This document shows positions 19,831 to 29,078 of a DNA stretch of 64,000 nucleotides, piece by piece. The notes under the pieces were generated by a model. It searched no databases, was not told the DNA's origin, and was given only the letters and a program-made list of their open reading frames with translations. Source of the DNA: Burkholderiales bacterium LSUCC0115 (GTDB lineage Bacteria; Pseudomonadota; Gammaproteobacteria; Burkholderiales; Burkholderiaceae_A); the NCBI GenBank assembly GCA_009646425.1, contig WJBW01000002.1, forward strand, positions 62,001 through 126,000. Direction: 5' to 3'. How positions within the stretch are numbered: the stretch's first letter is position 1; each line of letters starts with the position of its first letter. The position numbers were made by a program, and so were the translations under genes.

Positions 19831-21276
19831 TTAAAGGAGAGCCTGCTCGGCAATGCGAGCTTTGAGTGCCTCAACGTCCTGGGTGACGGCCACCACCCGT
19901 TGGGGTAGAGACTCCAGCTGCTCGAGACCGGCACGGCGAGGAGCGGGCCTACCCAGAGCCTCCTCGATGGTCTGACCGAACTTGGCCGGCAGGGCCGTCT
20001 CGAGAACCAGCATGGGCTCACCCGCCCGTAGGTATTGCCGTCCGACGTTGATGCCATCGGCTGTGTGCGGATCAATCACGCGGTTGTACTTCGCGTCAAT
20101 GTCGGCAATGGCCGCCAAACGCTGCGCATGGCTGCTCTCGCCGGCGACCAGGCCAGACGCAGCCATCCGATCCCGAACGGTCTGGTTGTCGGCTAGGCTG
20201 AACTGCCCTGTGGACGAGAGCTGACGCCAGAGGTCGGCCAGGGCAGCTGCATCCCCGTTGAGCATCTCAAAGACATAGCGCTCAAAGTTAGACGCCTTGC
20301 TGATGTCCATGCTGGGGCTGCTGGTCACATAGGTCTCGGTCGACCCGCGAGGCCGATAGACCAGGCTGTTAAAAAACTCGGCCAGTACATTGTTTTCGTT
20401 GGTGGCGACCACCAGACGCGAGAGGGGCAGGCCCATGCGCTTGGCCACGTAGCCCGAGAGCACATTGCCAAAGTTACCCGACGGCACACTGACCGCCACG
20501 GCATCGCCCATCTTCAGGCCGTACTGACGCACCGCCTGAAAGTACCCGGCAAAGTAGTAGACCACCTGAGCGGTGATGCGCGCCCAGTTGATGGAGTTCA
20601 CCGTACCGATCCGGTATTTGGACTTAAACGCCAGGTCAGCCGAGACCGCCTTGACCATGTCCTGGCAGTCATCAAAGCTACCCGGCACCGACCAGTTGTG
20701 GATATTGGGGTCCTGCAGCGAATACATCTGGGCGCGCTGAAAATCGCTCATGCGTCCCTGAGGCGAGAGCATGAAGACATTGACGGCTTTTTTGCCACGC
20801 ATGGCGTACTCGGCGGCACTGCCCGTGTCGCCGCTGGTCGCCCCCAGGATGTTCAAGGTCTGACCGCGACTGGTTAAGACGTACTCAAAGAGTTGGCCCA
20901 GCATCTGCATGGCCATGTCTTTGAAGGCCAGTGTTGGACCATTGGAGAGTTCGAGCAAGGCCAGTGGAGCACCCTGCTCGACGCCCAGCGGCGTGAGAGG
21001 TGCGATGGCCTTGGAATGAAAGGTCTGCTCGGTGTAGGCGGCAGCCGCCAGGCGCTCGACGACCTCAAATGGCAGGTCATCGGCAAAGCGGTGCATGACA
21101 CGAGCGGCCAGTTGGGCATAGCTCAGGCCAGACCAGTCGACCAACTCCTGGGCACTGACCTGCGGAATGGCCTGCGGCATGGCCAGACCGCCGTCAGGTG
21201 CCAGACCCTCGAGCAGGATGTCGGTAAAACTGCCCAGTCGAGTGTCACTGCGGGTTGAGCGGTACTGCAGGCTCAT
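19831..21276 (-). CDS. thrC: Threonine synthase
   Basis: This PLP enzyme converts O-phosphohomoserine to threonine. It has 481 residues, the longer proteobacterial/yeast form. The N-terminal block begins [11 protein letters not shown] and continues to GLAPDGGLAMP. The PLP lysine is in PTLAFKDMAMQMLGQ at about residues 113-127. The phosphate loop LGATSGDTGSAAEYAM follows near 144. The start overlaps the hom stop by four bases (ATGA). The product of Hom is its substrate after the homoserine kinase step; thrB is not in the window. Confidence 0.96.
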   Translation of the reverse strand: MSLQYRSTRSDTRLGSFTDILLEGLAPDGGLAMPQAIPQVSAQELVDWSGLSYAQLAARVMHRFADDLPFEVVERLAAAAYTEQTFHSKAIAPLTPLGVEQGAPLALLELSNGPTLAFKDMAMQMLGQLFEYVLTSRGQTLNILGATSGDTGSAAEYAMRGKKAVNVFMLSPQGRMSDFQRAQMYSLQDPNIHNWSVPGSFDDCQDMVKAVSADLAFKSKYRIGTVNSINWARITAQVVYYFAGYFQAVRQYGLKMGDAVAVSVPSGNFGNVLSGYVAKRMGLPLSRLVVATNENNVLAEFFNSLVYRPRGSTETYVTSSPSMDISKASNFERYVFEMLNGDAAALADLWRQLSSTGQFSLADNQTVRDRMAASGLVAGESSHAQRLAAIADIDAKYNRVIDPHTADGINVGRQYLRAGEPMLVLETALPAKFGQTIEEALGRPAPRRAGLEQLESLPQRVVAVTQDVEALKARIAEQALL

Positions 21277-22625
21277 GCAAAGGTCTCCACTCGCAGCACG
21301 GTCGCTGGGGCCAGGACAGTGTTCAACTGCTCGATCTGGGAGATGGCCAGGCGCATCTGCCGCTCTTGGCAGACATGGGTGAGCAAAATGACATCGGTCT
21401 GGTCTTCGCCCTCAGCCGGCTCGCGTTGAATAAAGGCGTCGATCGAGATACCACTGTCAGCCAGGATGCGGGTGATGTCGGCTAGCACGCCTGGCTGGTC
21501 GGCGACCCGCAGTCGCAGGTAGTAGCCTGACTCGATCTCCGCGATGGGCAGCACGGCCAGGTCATTCAACTGATCCGCTTGGAAGGCCAGGTGAGGCACG
21601 CGATCAGCGGTGGGACTGTCCAGGCCACGGGCCAGGTCGACCAGGTCAGCCACCACAGCACTGGCGGTGGGCTCACTGCCAGCCCCTTTGCCGTAGTACA
21701 GGGTGTGGCCTACCGCATCGCCCTTGACCAGTACTGCGTTCATGGCGCCTTCTACGTTGGCGATCAGGCGCTTTTCGGGGATCAGGGTTGGATGGACTCG
21801 CAGCTCCACGCCGTTGCTGCGACGCTTGGTGATCCCCAGCAGTTTGATGCGATAGCCCAGTTGCTCGGCGTAGCGAATGTCTTGGGACTGCAGCTTGGTG
21901 ATGCCCTCGATGTGGGCCTGGTCAAACTTGACCGGCATGCCAAAGGCAATCGACGACATCAGGGTGATCTTGTGAGCAGCATCCACACCCTCGATGTCAA
22001 AGGTCGGGTCGGCCTCGGCATAACCCAGTCGTTGGGCTTCCGCCAAGACGTCGGCAAAGGGCAGGCCCTTGTCGCGCATCTCCGACAGAATGAAGTTGGT
22101 CGTGCCGTTGATGATGCCGGCCACCCATTCAATGCGGTTGGCGGTGAGTCCTTCCCGCAGGGCCTTGATGATGGGAATACCGCCAGCCACGGCCGCCTCA
22201 AAGCCAATGCTCACGCCCTTGTCCTGCGCCTGACCAAAGAGCTCGTTGCCGTGGACAGCGAGCAGCGCCTTGTTGGCGGTGACCACATGCTTGCCATTGG
22301 CAATCGCCGTCTGGACCAACGTCTTGGCAAAGCCATAGCCGCCAATCAATTCGACCACCACATCCACATTGGGATCAGCCGCCATGACCATGGCATCGGC
22401 AAAGACCTTGGGTTCGGGCTGTCCGGTAGCCGCCACGGCCTTGGCCATCGCCTGTGCCTTGTCCTGGTCCAGATCGGCCAGCGCTGTGATCAGCACGTCG
22501 CGTCCAGCACGCCGGCGAATCTCGTTGGCATTGCGGGTGAGCACCGCATGGGTACCGCCACCGACCGTGCCCAGGCCGGCCAGGCCGACCCGCAGGGCTG
22601 GCTTGACAGAATTGGTTGCGCTCAT
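21273..22625 (-). CDS. hom: Homoserine dehydrogenase
   Basis: This enzyme reduces aspartate semialdehyde to homoserine, the branch point to threonine and methionine. It has 450 residues. The NAD(P)-binding loop [11 protein letters not shown] is at about residues 13-23. The catalytic core has [12 protein letters not shown] near 118 and [16 protein letters not shown] near 147. A C-terminal ACT domain (about 360-430) is present, so feedback control by threonine is likely. It overlaps both neighbours by four bases. It is not fused to an aspartokinase. Confidence 0.96.
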   Translation of the reverse strand: MSATNSVKPALRVGLAGLGTVGGGTHAVLTRNANEIRRRAGRDVLITALADLDQDKAQAMAKAVAATGQPEPKVFADAMVMAADPNVDVVVELIGGYGFAKTLVQTAIANGKHVVTANKALLAVHGNELFGQAQDKGVSIGFEAAVAGGIPIIKALREGLTANRIEWVAGIINGTTNFILSEMRDKGLPFADVLAEAQRLGYAEADPTFDIEGVDAAHKITLMSSIAFGMPVKFDQAHIEGITKLQSQDIRYAEQLGYRIKLLGITKRRSNGVELRVHPTLIPEKRLIANVEGAMNAVLVKGDAVGHTLYYGKGAGSEPTASAVVADLVDLARGLDSPTADRVPHLAFQADQLNDLAVLPIAEIESGYYLRLRVADQPGVLADITRILADSGISIDAFIQREPAEGEDQTDVILLTHVCQERQMRLAISQIEQLNTVLAPATVLRVETFA

Positions 22626-23836
22626 GAGTCTGACCCCTCTTCTTGGGGCACCTTGATGAGCCCATCTTTTTTAAACATGTCTTTGATACCGCGAACCGCC
22701 TGGCGAATCCGATGCTCGTTTTCGATCAGGGCAAAGCGCACGTGCGTGTCACCGTATTCGCCAAAGCCGATGCCGGGTGAGACCGCGACCTTGGCCTCGA
22801 TGAGCAGCTTTTTGGCGAATTCGAGTGAACCCATTTGGAGGTAGGCGTCGGGAATCTTGGCCCAGATGTACATCGAGGCTTTGGGGATCTCGACGGGCCA
22901 GCCCGCCTCGATTAGGCCCTTGGCCAGCACATCGCGTCGACGCTGATAGCTCTGACGAACCTCTTCAACGCAATCCTGCGGTCCCTCGAGAGCAATGACG
23001 GAGGCCACCTGAATGGGCGTGAAGGTACCGTAGTCGTGGTAACTCTTGATGCGCGCCAGGGCACTGACTAGCTCTTTGTTGCCGACCATAAAACCAATCC
23101 GCCACCCCGCCATGTTGTAGGACTTGGACAGGGTGAAGAACTCGACAGCCACGTCACGGGCCCCGGGCACCTGCATGATGGAAGGCGCCTTGTAGCCATC
23201 GAAGGTGATGTCCGCGTAGGCCAGGTCATGCACCACCAGGATATCGTGCTCCTTGGCCAGGGCCACGACACGCTCGAAGAACTCCAGCTCCACGCAGCGG
23301 GCCGTGGGATTGCTGGGAAAGCCCAGAATCATCATCTTGGGCTTGGGAATGGACTCGCGAATGGCGCGCTCCAATTCCTCAAAGAAATCCACATCACCGG
23401 TCATGCGCACGCTGCGGATGTCTGCGCCGGCGATGATCGCACCGTAGATGTGAATGGGGTAGGACGGGTTGGGCACCAAGACCGTGTCACCCTTGTCCAG
23501 GGTGGCCAGCATGAGGTGGGCCAGGCCCTCTTTGGAGCCAATGGTAACGATGGCCTCGGACTCCGGGTCTAGGCTCACGCCGTAGTGACCCTGGTACCAA
23601 TTGGTGATGGCTTTACGCAGGCGCGGAATGCCCTTGGAGACCGAGTAGCCGTGGGTGTGTTCCTTCTGGGCGACCTCGACCAGCTTCTCGACGATGTGCG
23701 GCGGCGTGGGCCCATCGGGATTACCCATGCTCATGTCGATGATGTCCTCGCCACGGCGTCGGGCGGCCATCTTCAGCTCACCGGTGATGTTAAACACGTA
23801 AGGTGGCAGGCGTTCGATGCGTGGGAAGGGCTTCAT
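22622..23836 (-). CDS. AlaC-type PLP aminotransferase
   Basis: This is a class I/II aminotransferase of 404 residues from the ATG at 23836. The N terminus [20 protein letters not shown] and [15 protein letters not shown] match the AlaC/YfdZ group, which makes alanine from pyruvate and glutamate. The PLP lysine is in [15 protein letters not shown] near 240. An in-frame ATG at 23911 is unlikely, because a promoter with a perfect TTGACA lies between the two. It heads the hom–thrC–moeA–moaD–moaE operon. Substrate specificity is inferred from family only. Confidence 0.9.
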   Translation of the reverse strand: MKPFPRIERLPPYVFNITGELKMAARRRGEDIIDMSMGNPDGPTPPHIVEKLVEVAQKEHTHGYSVSKGIPRLRKAITNWYQGHYGVSLDPESEAIVTIGSKEGLAHLMLATLDKGDTVLVPNPSYPIHIYGAIIAGADIRSVRMTGDVDFFEELERAIRESIPKPKMMILGFPSNPTARCVELEFFERVVALAKEHDILVVHDLAYADITFDGYKAPSIMQVPGARDVAVEFFTLSKSYNMAGWRIGFMVGNKELVSALARIKSYHDYGTFTPIQVASVIALEGPQDCVEEVRQSYQRRRDVLAKGLIEAGWPVEIPKASMYIWAKIPDAYLQMGSLEFAKKLLIEAKVAVSPGIGFGEYGDTHVRFALIENEHRIRQAVRGIKDMFKKDGLIKVPQEEGSDS

Positions 23837-23858
23837 GATTGGGGCGGTCTTCTTCGAG

Positions 23859-23870
23859 AAAGTCAGAAAA
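23859..23870 (+). repeat. 12-base direct repeat, copy 1
   Basis: AAAGTCAGAAAA occurs here, in the 5' leader of the aminotransferase operon. The second identical copy is at 23913, 54 bases away, about five helical turns. The copies bracket the predicted promoter at 23883-23911, so they may be operator half-sites. The function is unknown. Confidence 0.6.
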
Positions 23871-23882
23871 TTGGGTAAAACC

Positions 23883-23911
23883 AGTACTTTAGCCGATAGC
23901 AGGGCTGTCAA
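23883..23911 (-). promoter_or_regulatory. Sigma-70 promoter of the aminotransferase–hom–thrC–moe/moa operon
   Basis: On the minus strand TTGACA (23906-23911) is a perfect -35 box. A 17-base spacer leads to AGTACT (23883-23888), a fair -10 box. The predicted start near 23877 leaves a leader of about 40 bases before the ATG at 23836. Confidence 0.6.
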
Positions 23912-23912
23912 A

Positions 23913-23924
23913 AAAGTCAGAAAA
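23913..23924 (+). repeat. 12-base direct repeat, copy 2
   Basis: AAAGTCAGAAAA is repeated here, just upstream of the -35 box of the leftward promoter and 21 bases before the start of the rightward Mth938-domain gene. It is identical to the copy at 23859. Confidence 0.6.
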
Positions 23925-23944
23925 GTCTGCTAGGCTCGTTCCCA

Positions 23945-24424
23945 ATGGTGACCAAATTGCAGGCCGACGCCCCTCCCAGCAGCGCTGGTGGCGCCCCTGT
24001 CACCCTCGTCACTGGGTACGACGCCCAGAGCATCCACCTCAATGGCCAGCCCTGGCGACAGTCTGTCCTGCTCATGCCCGGTCAGCCCCCCATGCCAGCC
24101 CCCTGCACAAGCTTCCAGGATCTAGACGCCAAGACCCTTCGTGGTATTCGTCAGGCAGCACCCCAAGTCTTGATCATTGGATCAGGCGATCGGGGGCAGT
24201 TGCTCCCCCCCCACTTAGCAGCGGTGCTCATGTCGCGCTCCGAGGAGGACGACCTGCTGGCTCTGGCCACGCCAGGGGCCGATGCACCCCCGGTCGGTGT
24301 GGAGTCCATGGACACCCATGCCGCCTGTCGCACTTACAACCTGTTGGTAACCGAGGGCCGTCAGGTGGCGGCCCTGTTTTTTCTAGGAGATGCGCTTGAG
24401 CCTGATTCGCCTGCCCTCGCTTGA
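23945..24424 (+). CDS. Mth938-domain (DUF498) protein
   Basis: This is a 159-residue cytoplasmic protein of the Mth938/NDUFAF3-like fold. Typical features are a first strand region GYDAQSIHLNGQPW (about 25-38), PQVLIIGSGDRGQLLPPHL near 78-97, and the conserved end ESMDTHAACRTYNLLVTEGR near 121-140. In mitochondria a relative helps complex I assembly; the bacterial role is not established, though nuo genes are in this window. Its 3' end overlaps bcp by about 30 bases, so the two are coupled. Confidence 0.85.
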   Translation: MVTKLQADAPPSSAGGAPVTLVTGYDAQSIHLNGQPWRQSVLLMPGQPPMPAPCTSFQDLDAKTLRGIRQAAPQVLIIGSGDRGQLLPPHLAAVLMSRSEEDDLLALATPGADAPPVGVESMDTHAACRTYNLLVTEGRQVAALFFLGDALEPDSPALA

Positions 24425-24854
24425 GATCCAGACCACGCTGGGTCCGATTAACCTGTCTGCCTACGTCGGCCATCAGCTGGTGGTCTATTTCTACCCCAAA
24501 GACGACACGCCAGGCTGCACCATCGAGGGCCAGGATTTTTCGGCCGCACATCCCGACTTTCTGGCCGCGGGCACACAGGTTATTGGCGTGTCACGCGACA
24601 GCCTGGCTTCTCACGAGAAATTCATCGCCAAGTACGGTCTGACGATCGCCCTGGTGGCCGACACCGATGAGTCGCTCTGCAAAGCCTTTGATGTCATCAA
24701 GACCAAGAACATGTACGGCAAGCAGGTGCTGGGCATCGAGCGTTCCACCTTTTTATTCGATGCCAAGGGTTCGCTGGCCAAAGCCTGGCGTGGCGTGAAG
24801 GTACCCGGCCACGTCGAAGAGGTGCTGGGCGCTGCCCGGGCCCTCCACCAGTAA
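24396..24854 (+). CDS. bcp: Thiol peroxidase, BCP/PrxQ type
   Basis: This peroxiredoxin reduces hydroperoxides with thioredoxin. The peroxidatic cysteine is in FYPKDDTPGCTIEGQDF at about residue 41. The resolving cysteine five residues on, found in the E. coli protein, is absent; a cysteine in ESLCKAFDV further on could serve, as in other PrxQ subgroups. I favour the TTG at 24396 because AGGAG lies 6 bases upstream. The ATG at 24390 touches that site with no spacing and would add two residues. It overlaps the Mth938-domain gene. Confidence 0.9.
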   Translation: MSLIRLPSLEIQTTLGPINLSAYVGHQLVVYFYPKDDTPGCTIEGQDFSAAHPDFLAAGTQVIGVSRDSLASHEKFIAKYGLTIALVADTDESLCKAFDVIKTKNMYGKQVLGIERSTFLFDAKGSLAKAWRGVKVPGHVEEVLGAARALHQ

Positions 24855-24886
24855 GTTCACAACCATTACAGAGGATCCGACATCCC

Positions 24887-26542
24887 ATGCCCTTGCCCAA
24901 GGCCCCCACCAAGCCCGCTACCAGCCTTAAACGCGACGAGGCCGTTCTGGCCAAAGCGGCCCGGCCCAAGAAGGCAGCCAAGCCCGCAGAGGAAGACACT
25001 GAGTTGGTAGTGCCTCCGTCGGCCAAGGTGGTGCCTCTGCAGCCCACCAGCCCGCGCCCCGGCCCTTCCAAGGCCGTCGCTGCCAGTGTCAAAGCAGGTC
25101 TGCCCGTGCCAACCCAGGGTGCCGCCAAGCACAAGAAAAAGGGCCCTGCTGGGCCTAAGAAGATGTTTGTACTGGACACCAACGTGCTGATGCACGACCC
25201 CATGAGCCTCTTCCGGTTCGAGGAGCATGACGTCTACCTGCCCATGACCACGCTCGAGGAGCTCGATGGTCACAAGAAGGGTATGAGCGAGGTGGCCCGC
25301 AACGTAAGGACCGTGTCGCGCAACCTGGATGCCCTGATCGAGGCTCAGGCCGGTGCTGAACAGCACCTCGACCGCGGCATCGCGCTCGATGGCATCGGCC
25401 ACAGCGACGCCACCGGTCGCCTGTATTTTCAGACTGAGCAGTTGGAGATGCCGAGCATCACCGGACTGGCCACCTTCAAGGCAGACAACCTGATTCTGGG
25501 CGTGGTCAAGGCCCTCAAGGTGAAGCAGCCCAATCGCGAGATCGTCCTGGTGTCCAAAGACATCAACATTCGGATCAAGGCCCATGCCATGGGCCTGCCA
25601 GCCGAGGACTATTTCAACGACCAGGTCATCGACGATGCCGACCTGCTCTACACCGGCAGCCTGCAACTGCCGCCTGATTTCTGGGAGACCCACGGCAAGA
25701 ACATGGAGTCTTGGCAGCAAGGTGGCACCACCTTCTACCGAGTCACCGGGCCCATGTGTACCGGGTTTCATGTCAACCAGTTCTTGTGGGACGAGAGTGC
25801 CAACCCCCTGCACGCCACCGTTACCGAGGTGACCGGTCGCACGGCTGTTCTGCAGGTGCTGCGCGACTACAGCCACACCAAGAACGCCGTCTGGGGCATT
25901 ACCGCAAGAAACCGCGAGCAGGCCTTTGCCCTGTCCTTGCTGATGAACCCAGAGATTGACTTTGTCACCCTGCTGGGTCAGGCCGGTACCGGTAAGACCC
26001 TGTTGGCCCTGGCGGCCGGACTGGCGCAGACCCTAGAGACCAAGATCTACAGCGAGATCATTGTGACCAGGGCCACGGTGTCGATTGGCGAAGACATCGG
26101 CTTTCTGCCGGGCACCGAAGAAGAAAAAATGCAGCCCTGGATGGGGGCCCTGGAGGACAACCTAGAGGTCCTGAACAAGGGCAGCGGTGTTGGTGGGGAA
26201 TGGGGTCGGTCGGCCGCTACCGATCTGATCAAATCCCGAATCAAGGTGAAGTCGATGAACTTCATGCGCGGCCGCACCTTCATCAACAAATTCCTGATCA
26301 TTGATGAGGCCCAGAACCTGACACCAAAGCAGATGAAGGCCCTCATCACCCGAGCGGGTCCTGGCACGAAGGTGGTCTGCATGGGCAACATCGCCCAGAT
26401 CGATACGCCTTACCTCACCGAAGGCTCCTCGGGCCTGACCTACACGGTGGATCGGTTCAAGGGCTGGGCCCACGGTGGGCATGTGACCCTGCAGCGAGGC
26501 GAGCGCAGCCGACTGGCCGACTTCGCATCCGATATTTTGTAA
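24887..26542 (+). CDS. phoH: PIN domain–PhoH family ATPase
   Basis: This is a 551-residue fusion of an N-terminal PIN ribonuclease domain and a C-terminal PhoH helicase-like ATPase (YlaK/PhoH2 type). Residues 1-85 are a Lys/Ala/Pro-rich, probably disordered tail. The PIN domain starts MFVLDTNVLMHDPMSLF near 88. The Walker A LLGQAGTGKTLLALAAG is near 365 and the Walker B FLIIDEAQNLTPKQM near 467. Family members act on RNA in stress; the exact target is unknown. It is the third gene after the Mth938-domain gene and bcp. Confidence 0.92.
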   Translation: MPLPKAPTKPATSLKRDEAVLAKAARPKKAAKPAEEDTELVVPPSAKVVPLQPTSPRPGPSKAVAASVKAGLPVPTQGAAKHKKKGPAGPKKMFVLDTNVLMHDPMSLFRFEEHDVYLPMTTLEELDGHKKGMSEVARNVRTVSRNLDALIEAQAGAEQHLDRGIALDGIGHSDATGRLYFQTEQLEMPSITGLATFKADNLILGVVKALKVKQPNREIVLVSKDINIRIKAHAMGLPAEDYFNDQVIDDADLLYTGSLQLPPDFWETHGKNMESWQQGGTTFYRVTGPMCTGFHVNQFLWDESANPLHATVTEVTGRTAVLQVLRDYSHTKNAVWGITARNREQAFALSLLMNPEIDFVTLLGQAGTGKTLLALAAGLAQTLETKIYSEIIVTRATVSIGEDIGFLPGTEEEKMQPWMGALEDNLEVLNKGSGVGGEWGRSAATDLIKSRIKVKSMNFMRGRTFINKFLIIDEAQNLTPKQMKALITRAGPGTKVVCMGNIAQIDTPYLTEGSSGLTYTVDRFKGWAHGGHVTLQRGERSRLADFASDIL

Positions 26543-26545
26543 GGG

Positions 26546-27097
26546 CTACAGGCCGCTCAGAATCGCCTGACGCTGTTTGGCGTACTCGGCTTCGGAGATG
26601 AGTCTTTTGGCGCGTAAGTCATCTAGTCGGGCCAGACGCTCTTGAACCGGTAGCGCTCGGCTGGCTCGGATGTCCGCCGTGGCAGCCTGCTCCTCGGCTC
26701 GCTTGACCGAGGCCGCCTGGCGGGCTGGCAGCACCGTCTTGCGATCGGGATCGGTCGCATCAACAATGACTACACCCTCACAGTCGTGCTTGAGGCGATT
26801 GACCACGGATTGCTTCTTGCGGGTGGCATCGGTCTCGATCACGCCCATGATGGGCGCTGCGATCACACCGACCACCACGCCAGCAGCCACTCCCGCTCCA
26901 CCGCGCGCCAGGTCACGGTCCTCAAAGTTCTTGGCCATCTTGCGAGCCTGCTCACACTCTGCCGTGTTGTAGAGCGGTGAGCGCGTATCGAGGGTTGAGG
27001 CGTATTCCTGTGGGTTGATGCTGCTGCAGGCGGTGAGTGCAACAACCAGTCCCATTGATAGCAGTCGGGGAAGGGACGAGTTGATCGACGTCAGCAT
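26546..27097 (-). CDS. Predicted lipoprotein with glycine zipper and SHOCT-like C terminus
   Basis: This protein has 183 residues. A signal peptide ends in the lipobox LVVALTACSS, so the mature N-terminal cysteine (about residue 24) should be lipidated. A glycine-zipper stretch GVAAGVVVGVIAAPIMG lies at about 69-85, as in outer-membrane-associated stress lipoproteins. The last 30 residues (RLARLDDLRAKRLISEAEYA) look like a SHOCT oligomerisation motif. I recognise no exact family and give no function. It ends 3 bases after the phoH stop, so the two genes converge with no terminator visible between them. Confidence 0.75.
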   Translation of the reverse strand: MLTSINSSLPRLLSMGLVVALTACSSINPQEYASTLDTRSPLYNTAECEQARKMAKNFEDRDLARGGAGVAAGVVVGVIAAPIMGVIETDATRKKQSVVNRLKHDCEGVVIVDATDPDRKTVLPARQAASVKRAEEQAATADIRASRALPVQERLARLDDLRAKRLISEAEYAKQRQAILSGL

Positions 27098-27127
27098 GTC
27101 GTTATTTTAGTCGGACTACACAAAAGG

Positions 27128-27970
27128 CTAAATCACGGCCAGAGGCTGCTTGCTTCGGGGCGGCGGAAAGATTCGGTCCATGGCGGCCAGTTCATCGGCT
27201 GCCAGCTGGCGCTCCACTGCCGCAAAGTTCTCCGTGATGCGCGCCAGGGTGACCGACTTGGGAATGGCGCAGACCCGACCAGACCGAACCACCCAGGACA
27301 AGGCCAGTTGCGCGGCGGTCAGCCCCATGGAACTCGCCAATGCAGCCAGTTCGGGATGGGAGGCCAACTCGCCAGAGCCCAGAGGGGTGTAGGCCATCAG
27401 CGGCATATCTCGCTGTTGCATGGCGGGTAGAAGGTCAAACTCGGGGCCTCGGGCCATCAGGCTGTAATAGACCTGGTTGGTCAGGCAGCCCTTTTCGGGG
27501 GCAATGCCCATCTGCTTCTCGACGGCGAGCCACTGGGCCAGATCATCCGTATCAAAGTTGCTCACTCCCCAGCGCTTGATCAGCCCCGATTCCTGGAGAG
27601 TCAGGAAAGCCTCGATGGTCTCGGCATAGGGATGACGGCTGTGCCAGTGCAGCAGGTAGACGTCGATCTGTTCCAGCCCCAAACGGTCTAGGCTGCGCTG
27701 ACAGGCGGTGATGGTCTGCTTTCGACTGGCATTGGACGGCAGAACCTTGGAGACCACCGTGATGCGGTCACGCATGTTGCGGCCAAAGGCCTTGAGTGCA
27801 GCGCCAACCACCTGCTCGCAGGCACCGTCAGCATAGAGTTCGGCCGTATCGATCAGTCGGTAGCCCACTCGAAGGGCATGCAGAATCGCGTCAACCTCGG
27901 ACACGAAGCTGGCCCGCCGCTCACCCATGTTCCAGGTGCCAAGGCCAATGAGAGGGATCTGAGTAGTCAT
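27128..27970 (-). CDS. Aldo/keto reductase
   Basis: This is a 280-residue NADPH-dependent oxidoreductase with a TIM-barrel fold. Catalytic residues are recognisable: Asp and Tyr in LIDTAELYADGACE (about 39-52), Lys in VVSKVLPSNAS (about 74-84), and His in YLLHWHSRHPY (about 105-115). KRWGVSNFDTDDL follows near 133. The late block IPKSVTLARITENFAAVE is the cofactor phosphate site. It resembles the DkgA/YeaE group; the real substrate cannot be told. It appears to be a single-gene unit. Confidence 0.9.
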   Translation of the reverse strand: MTTQIPLIGLGTWNMGERRASFVSEVDAILHALRVGYRLIDTAELYADGACEQVVGAALKAFGRNMRDRITVVSKVLPSNASRKQTITACQRSLDRLGLEQIDVYLLHWHSRHPYAETIEAFLTLQESGLIKRWGVSNFDTDDLAQWLAVEKQMGIAPEKGCLTNQVYYSLMARGPEFDLLPAMQQRDMPLMAYTPLGSGELASHPELAALASSMGLTAAQLALSWVVRSGRVCAIPKSVTLARITENFAAVERQLAADELAAMDRIFPPPRSKQPLAVI

Positions 27971-27986
27971 GACGTGAGCCTAACGT

Positions 27987-28062
<76 letters not shown>

Positions 28063-28073
28063 ATAGAGAAGAG

Positions 28074-28101
28074 ATTACAACTTAAGACTCAAACCAAACA
28101 A
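28074..28101 (-). promoter_or_regulatory. Promoter of tRNA-Ala(CGC)
   Basis: On the minus strand TTGTTT (28096-28101) and TGTAAT (28074-28079) are separated by 16 bases. The predicted start is only about 5 bases before the mature tRNA end, which is short but acceptable. It falls in the gap between the amidohydrolase stop and the tRNA. Confidence 0.5.
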
Positions 28102-28103
28102 CA

Positions 28104-29078
28104 CTATTTCAGCCCAAACACCCTAACGGCATTCTCAAATGCCACCTTCTTGACCGTCTCGGGCCGCAAATAAGGGAACAAGCCCTCTCTAAATTCCTTC
28201 ATGACATCGTTATACCGATGTTCATCCGGGGCATGAGTGTCACTGCCCACCATAAATCTGTCGGGAAACTGCTCAATGGTTTTGAGCCAATTGTCCTTGG
28301 GGCCGGCGGATCCACTGAAGGCCTGCGCAGCCTCTTTGTCATTCAGGATGCTGCCCTTTCGGGAGAGATCAAGATAGAGATTGGGGTGCTTCGCCAATAG
28401 ATCCCGAAGCAGGGGCTGCTTCGAATAAGGCAGGCTATGCGACAGAATCGTATTCACCCTGGGAAACTCCTGCAGATAGCGCTCCAAGTCAGCCAAATTC
28501 CCGGGGTCGGCCTGCATGTGAAATTGAATAAACGCGCCGTGCTTGTTCGCCAATTCGTACATTTTTCTTACAACCGGGTTGTCGAACTTCACCTTGCGCG
28601 CGAACTGGTGGGTGGAGAACGACTGAGAATTGTCGATGTGCAGCTCTCCAAATCCGTATGCCTGGCGGCTCTGTAGCAACTGATCCGCCACGGCAAACAT
28701 TTCTTCAAAGGCCACACTTTTTGGGTCTACGAGACCAGTGGGGCCAGAGGAAAAAAATACACGGGTGAATTCCTCCTGTCCGAGACCGAAGAAATATCTG
28801 GATCCCAGACTCTTGCGAACCTCATCTGGAGTGGGCGACTTGTCCGAGGCTCGTCCCACGCCCCCACCCCAACGAACCTTGTTGCGATCCATCTGGGCCT
28901 GATGATCAGACAGAGACATCCCAACCAGGTGCATGTGAACGTCTGCAATCGGGACTGACTTGGCCAGCTCTACCGATTCGGGGACGATCGCTGCAGTCAT
29001 ACCGTGCGAGCAGATGCCCCAGAGGCCAACCCACAGAAGACTCCGAAGAACGACTAAACCAGGCTTACGATGGTGCAT
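28104..29078 (-). CDS. Exported amidohydrolase-superfamily protein
   Basis: This is a 324-residue TIM-barrel metal hydrolase of the amidohydrolase 2 type. Metal-site residues appear as IADVHMHLVG (about 44-53), FIQFHMQAD in the middle, ILSHSLPYS near 215, and MVGSDTHAPDEH near 277. A hydrophobic segment at about 8-30 (LVVLRSLLWVGLWGICSHG) suggests a signal peptide, so it probably acts in the periplasm. The substrate is unknown. Codon use and base composition look more AT-rich than the neighbours, and its flanks are AT-rich, which hints at transfer. Confidence 0.8.
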   Translation of the reverse strand: MHHRKPGLVVLRSLLWVGLWGICSHGMTAAIVPESVELAKSVPIADVHMHLVGMSLSDHQAQMDRNKVRWGGGVGRASDKSPTPDEVRKSLGSRYFFGLGQEEFTRVFFSSGPTGLVDPKSVAFEEMFAVADQLLQSRQAYGFGELHIDNSQSFSTHQFARKVKFDNPVVRKMYELANKHGAFIQFHMQADPGNLADLERYLQEFPRVNTILSHSLPYSKQPLLRDLLAKHPNLYLDLSRKGSILNDKEAAQAFSGSAGPKDNWLKTIEQFPDRFMVGSDTHAPDEHRYNDVMKEFREGLFPYLRPETVKKVAFENAVRVFGLK

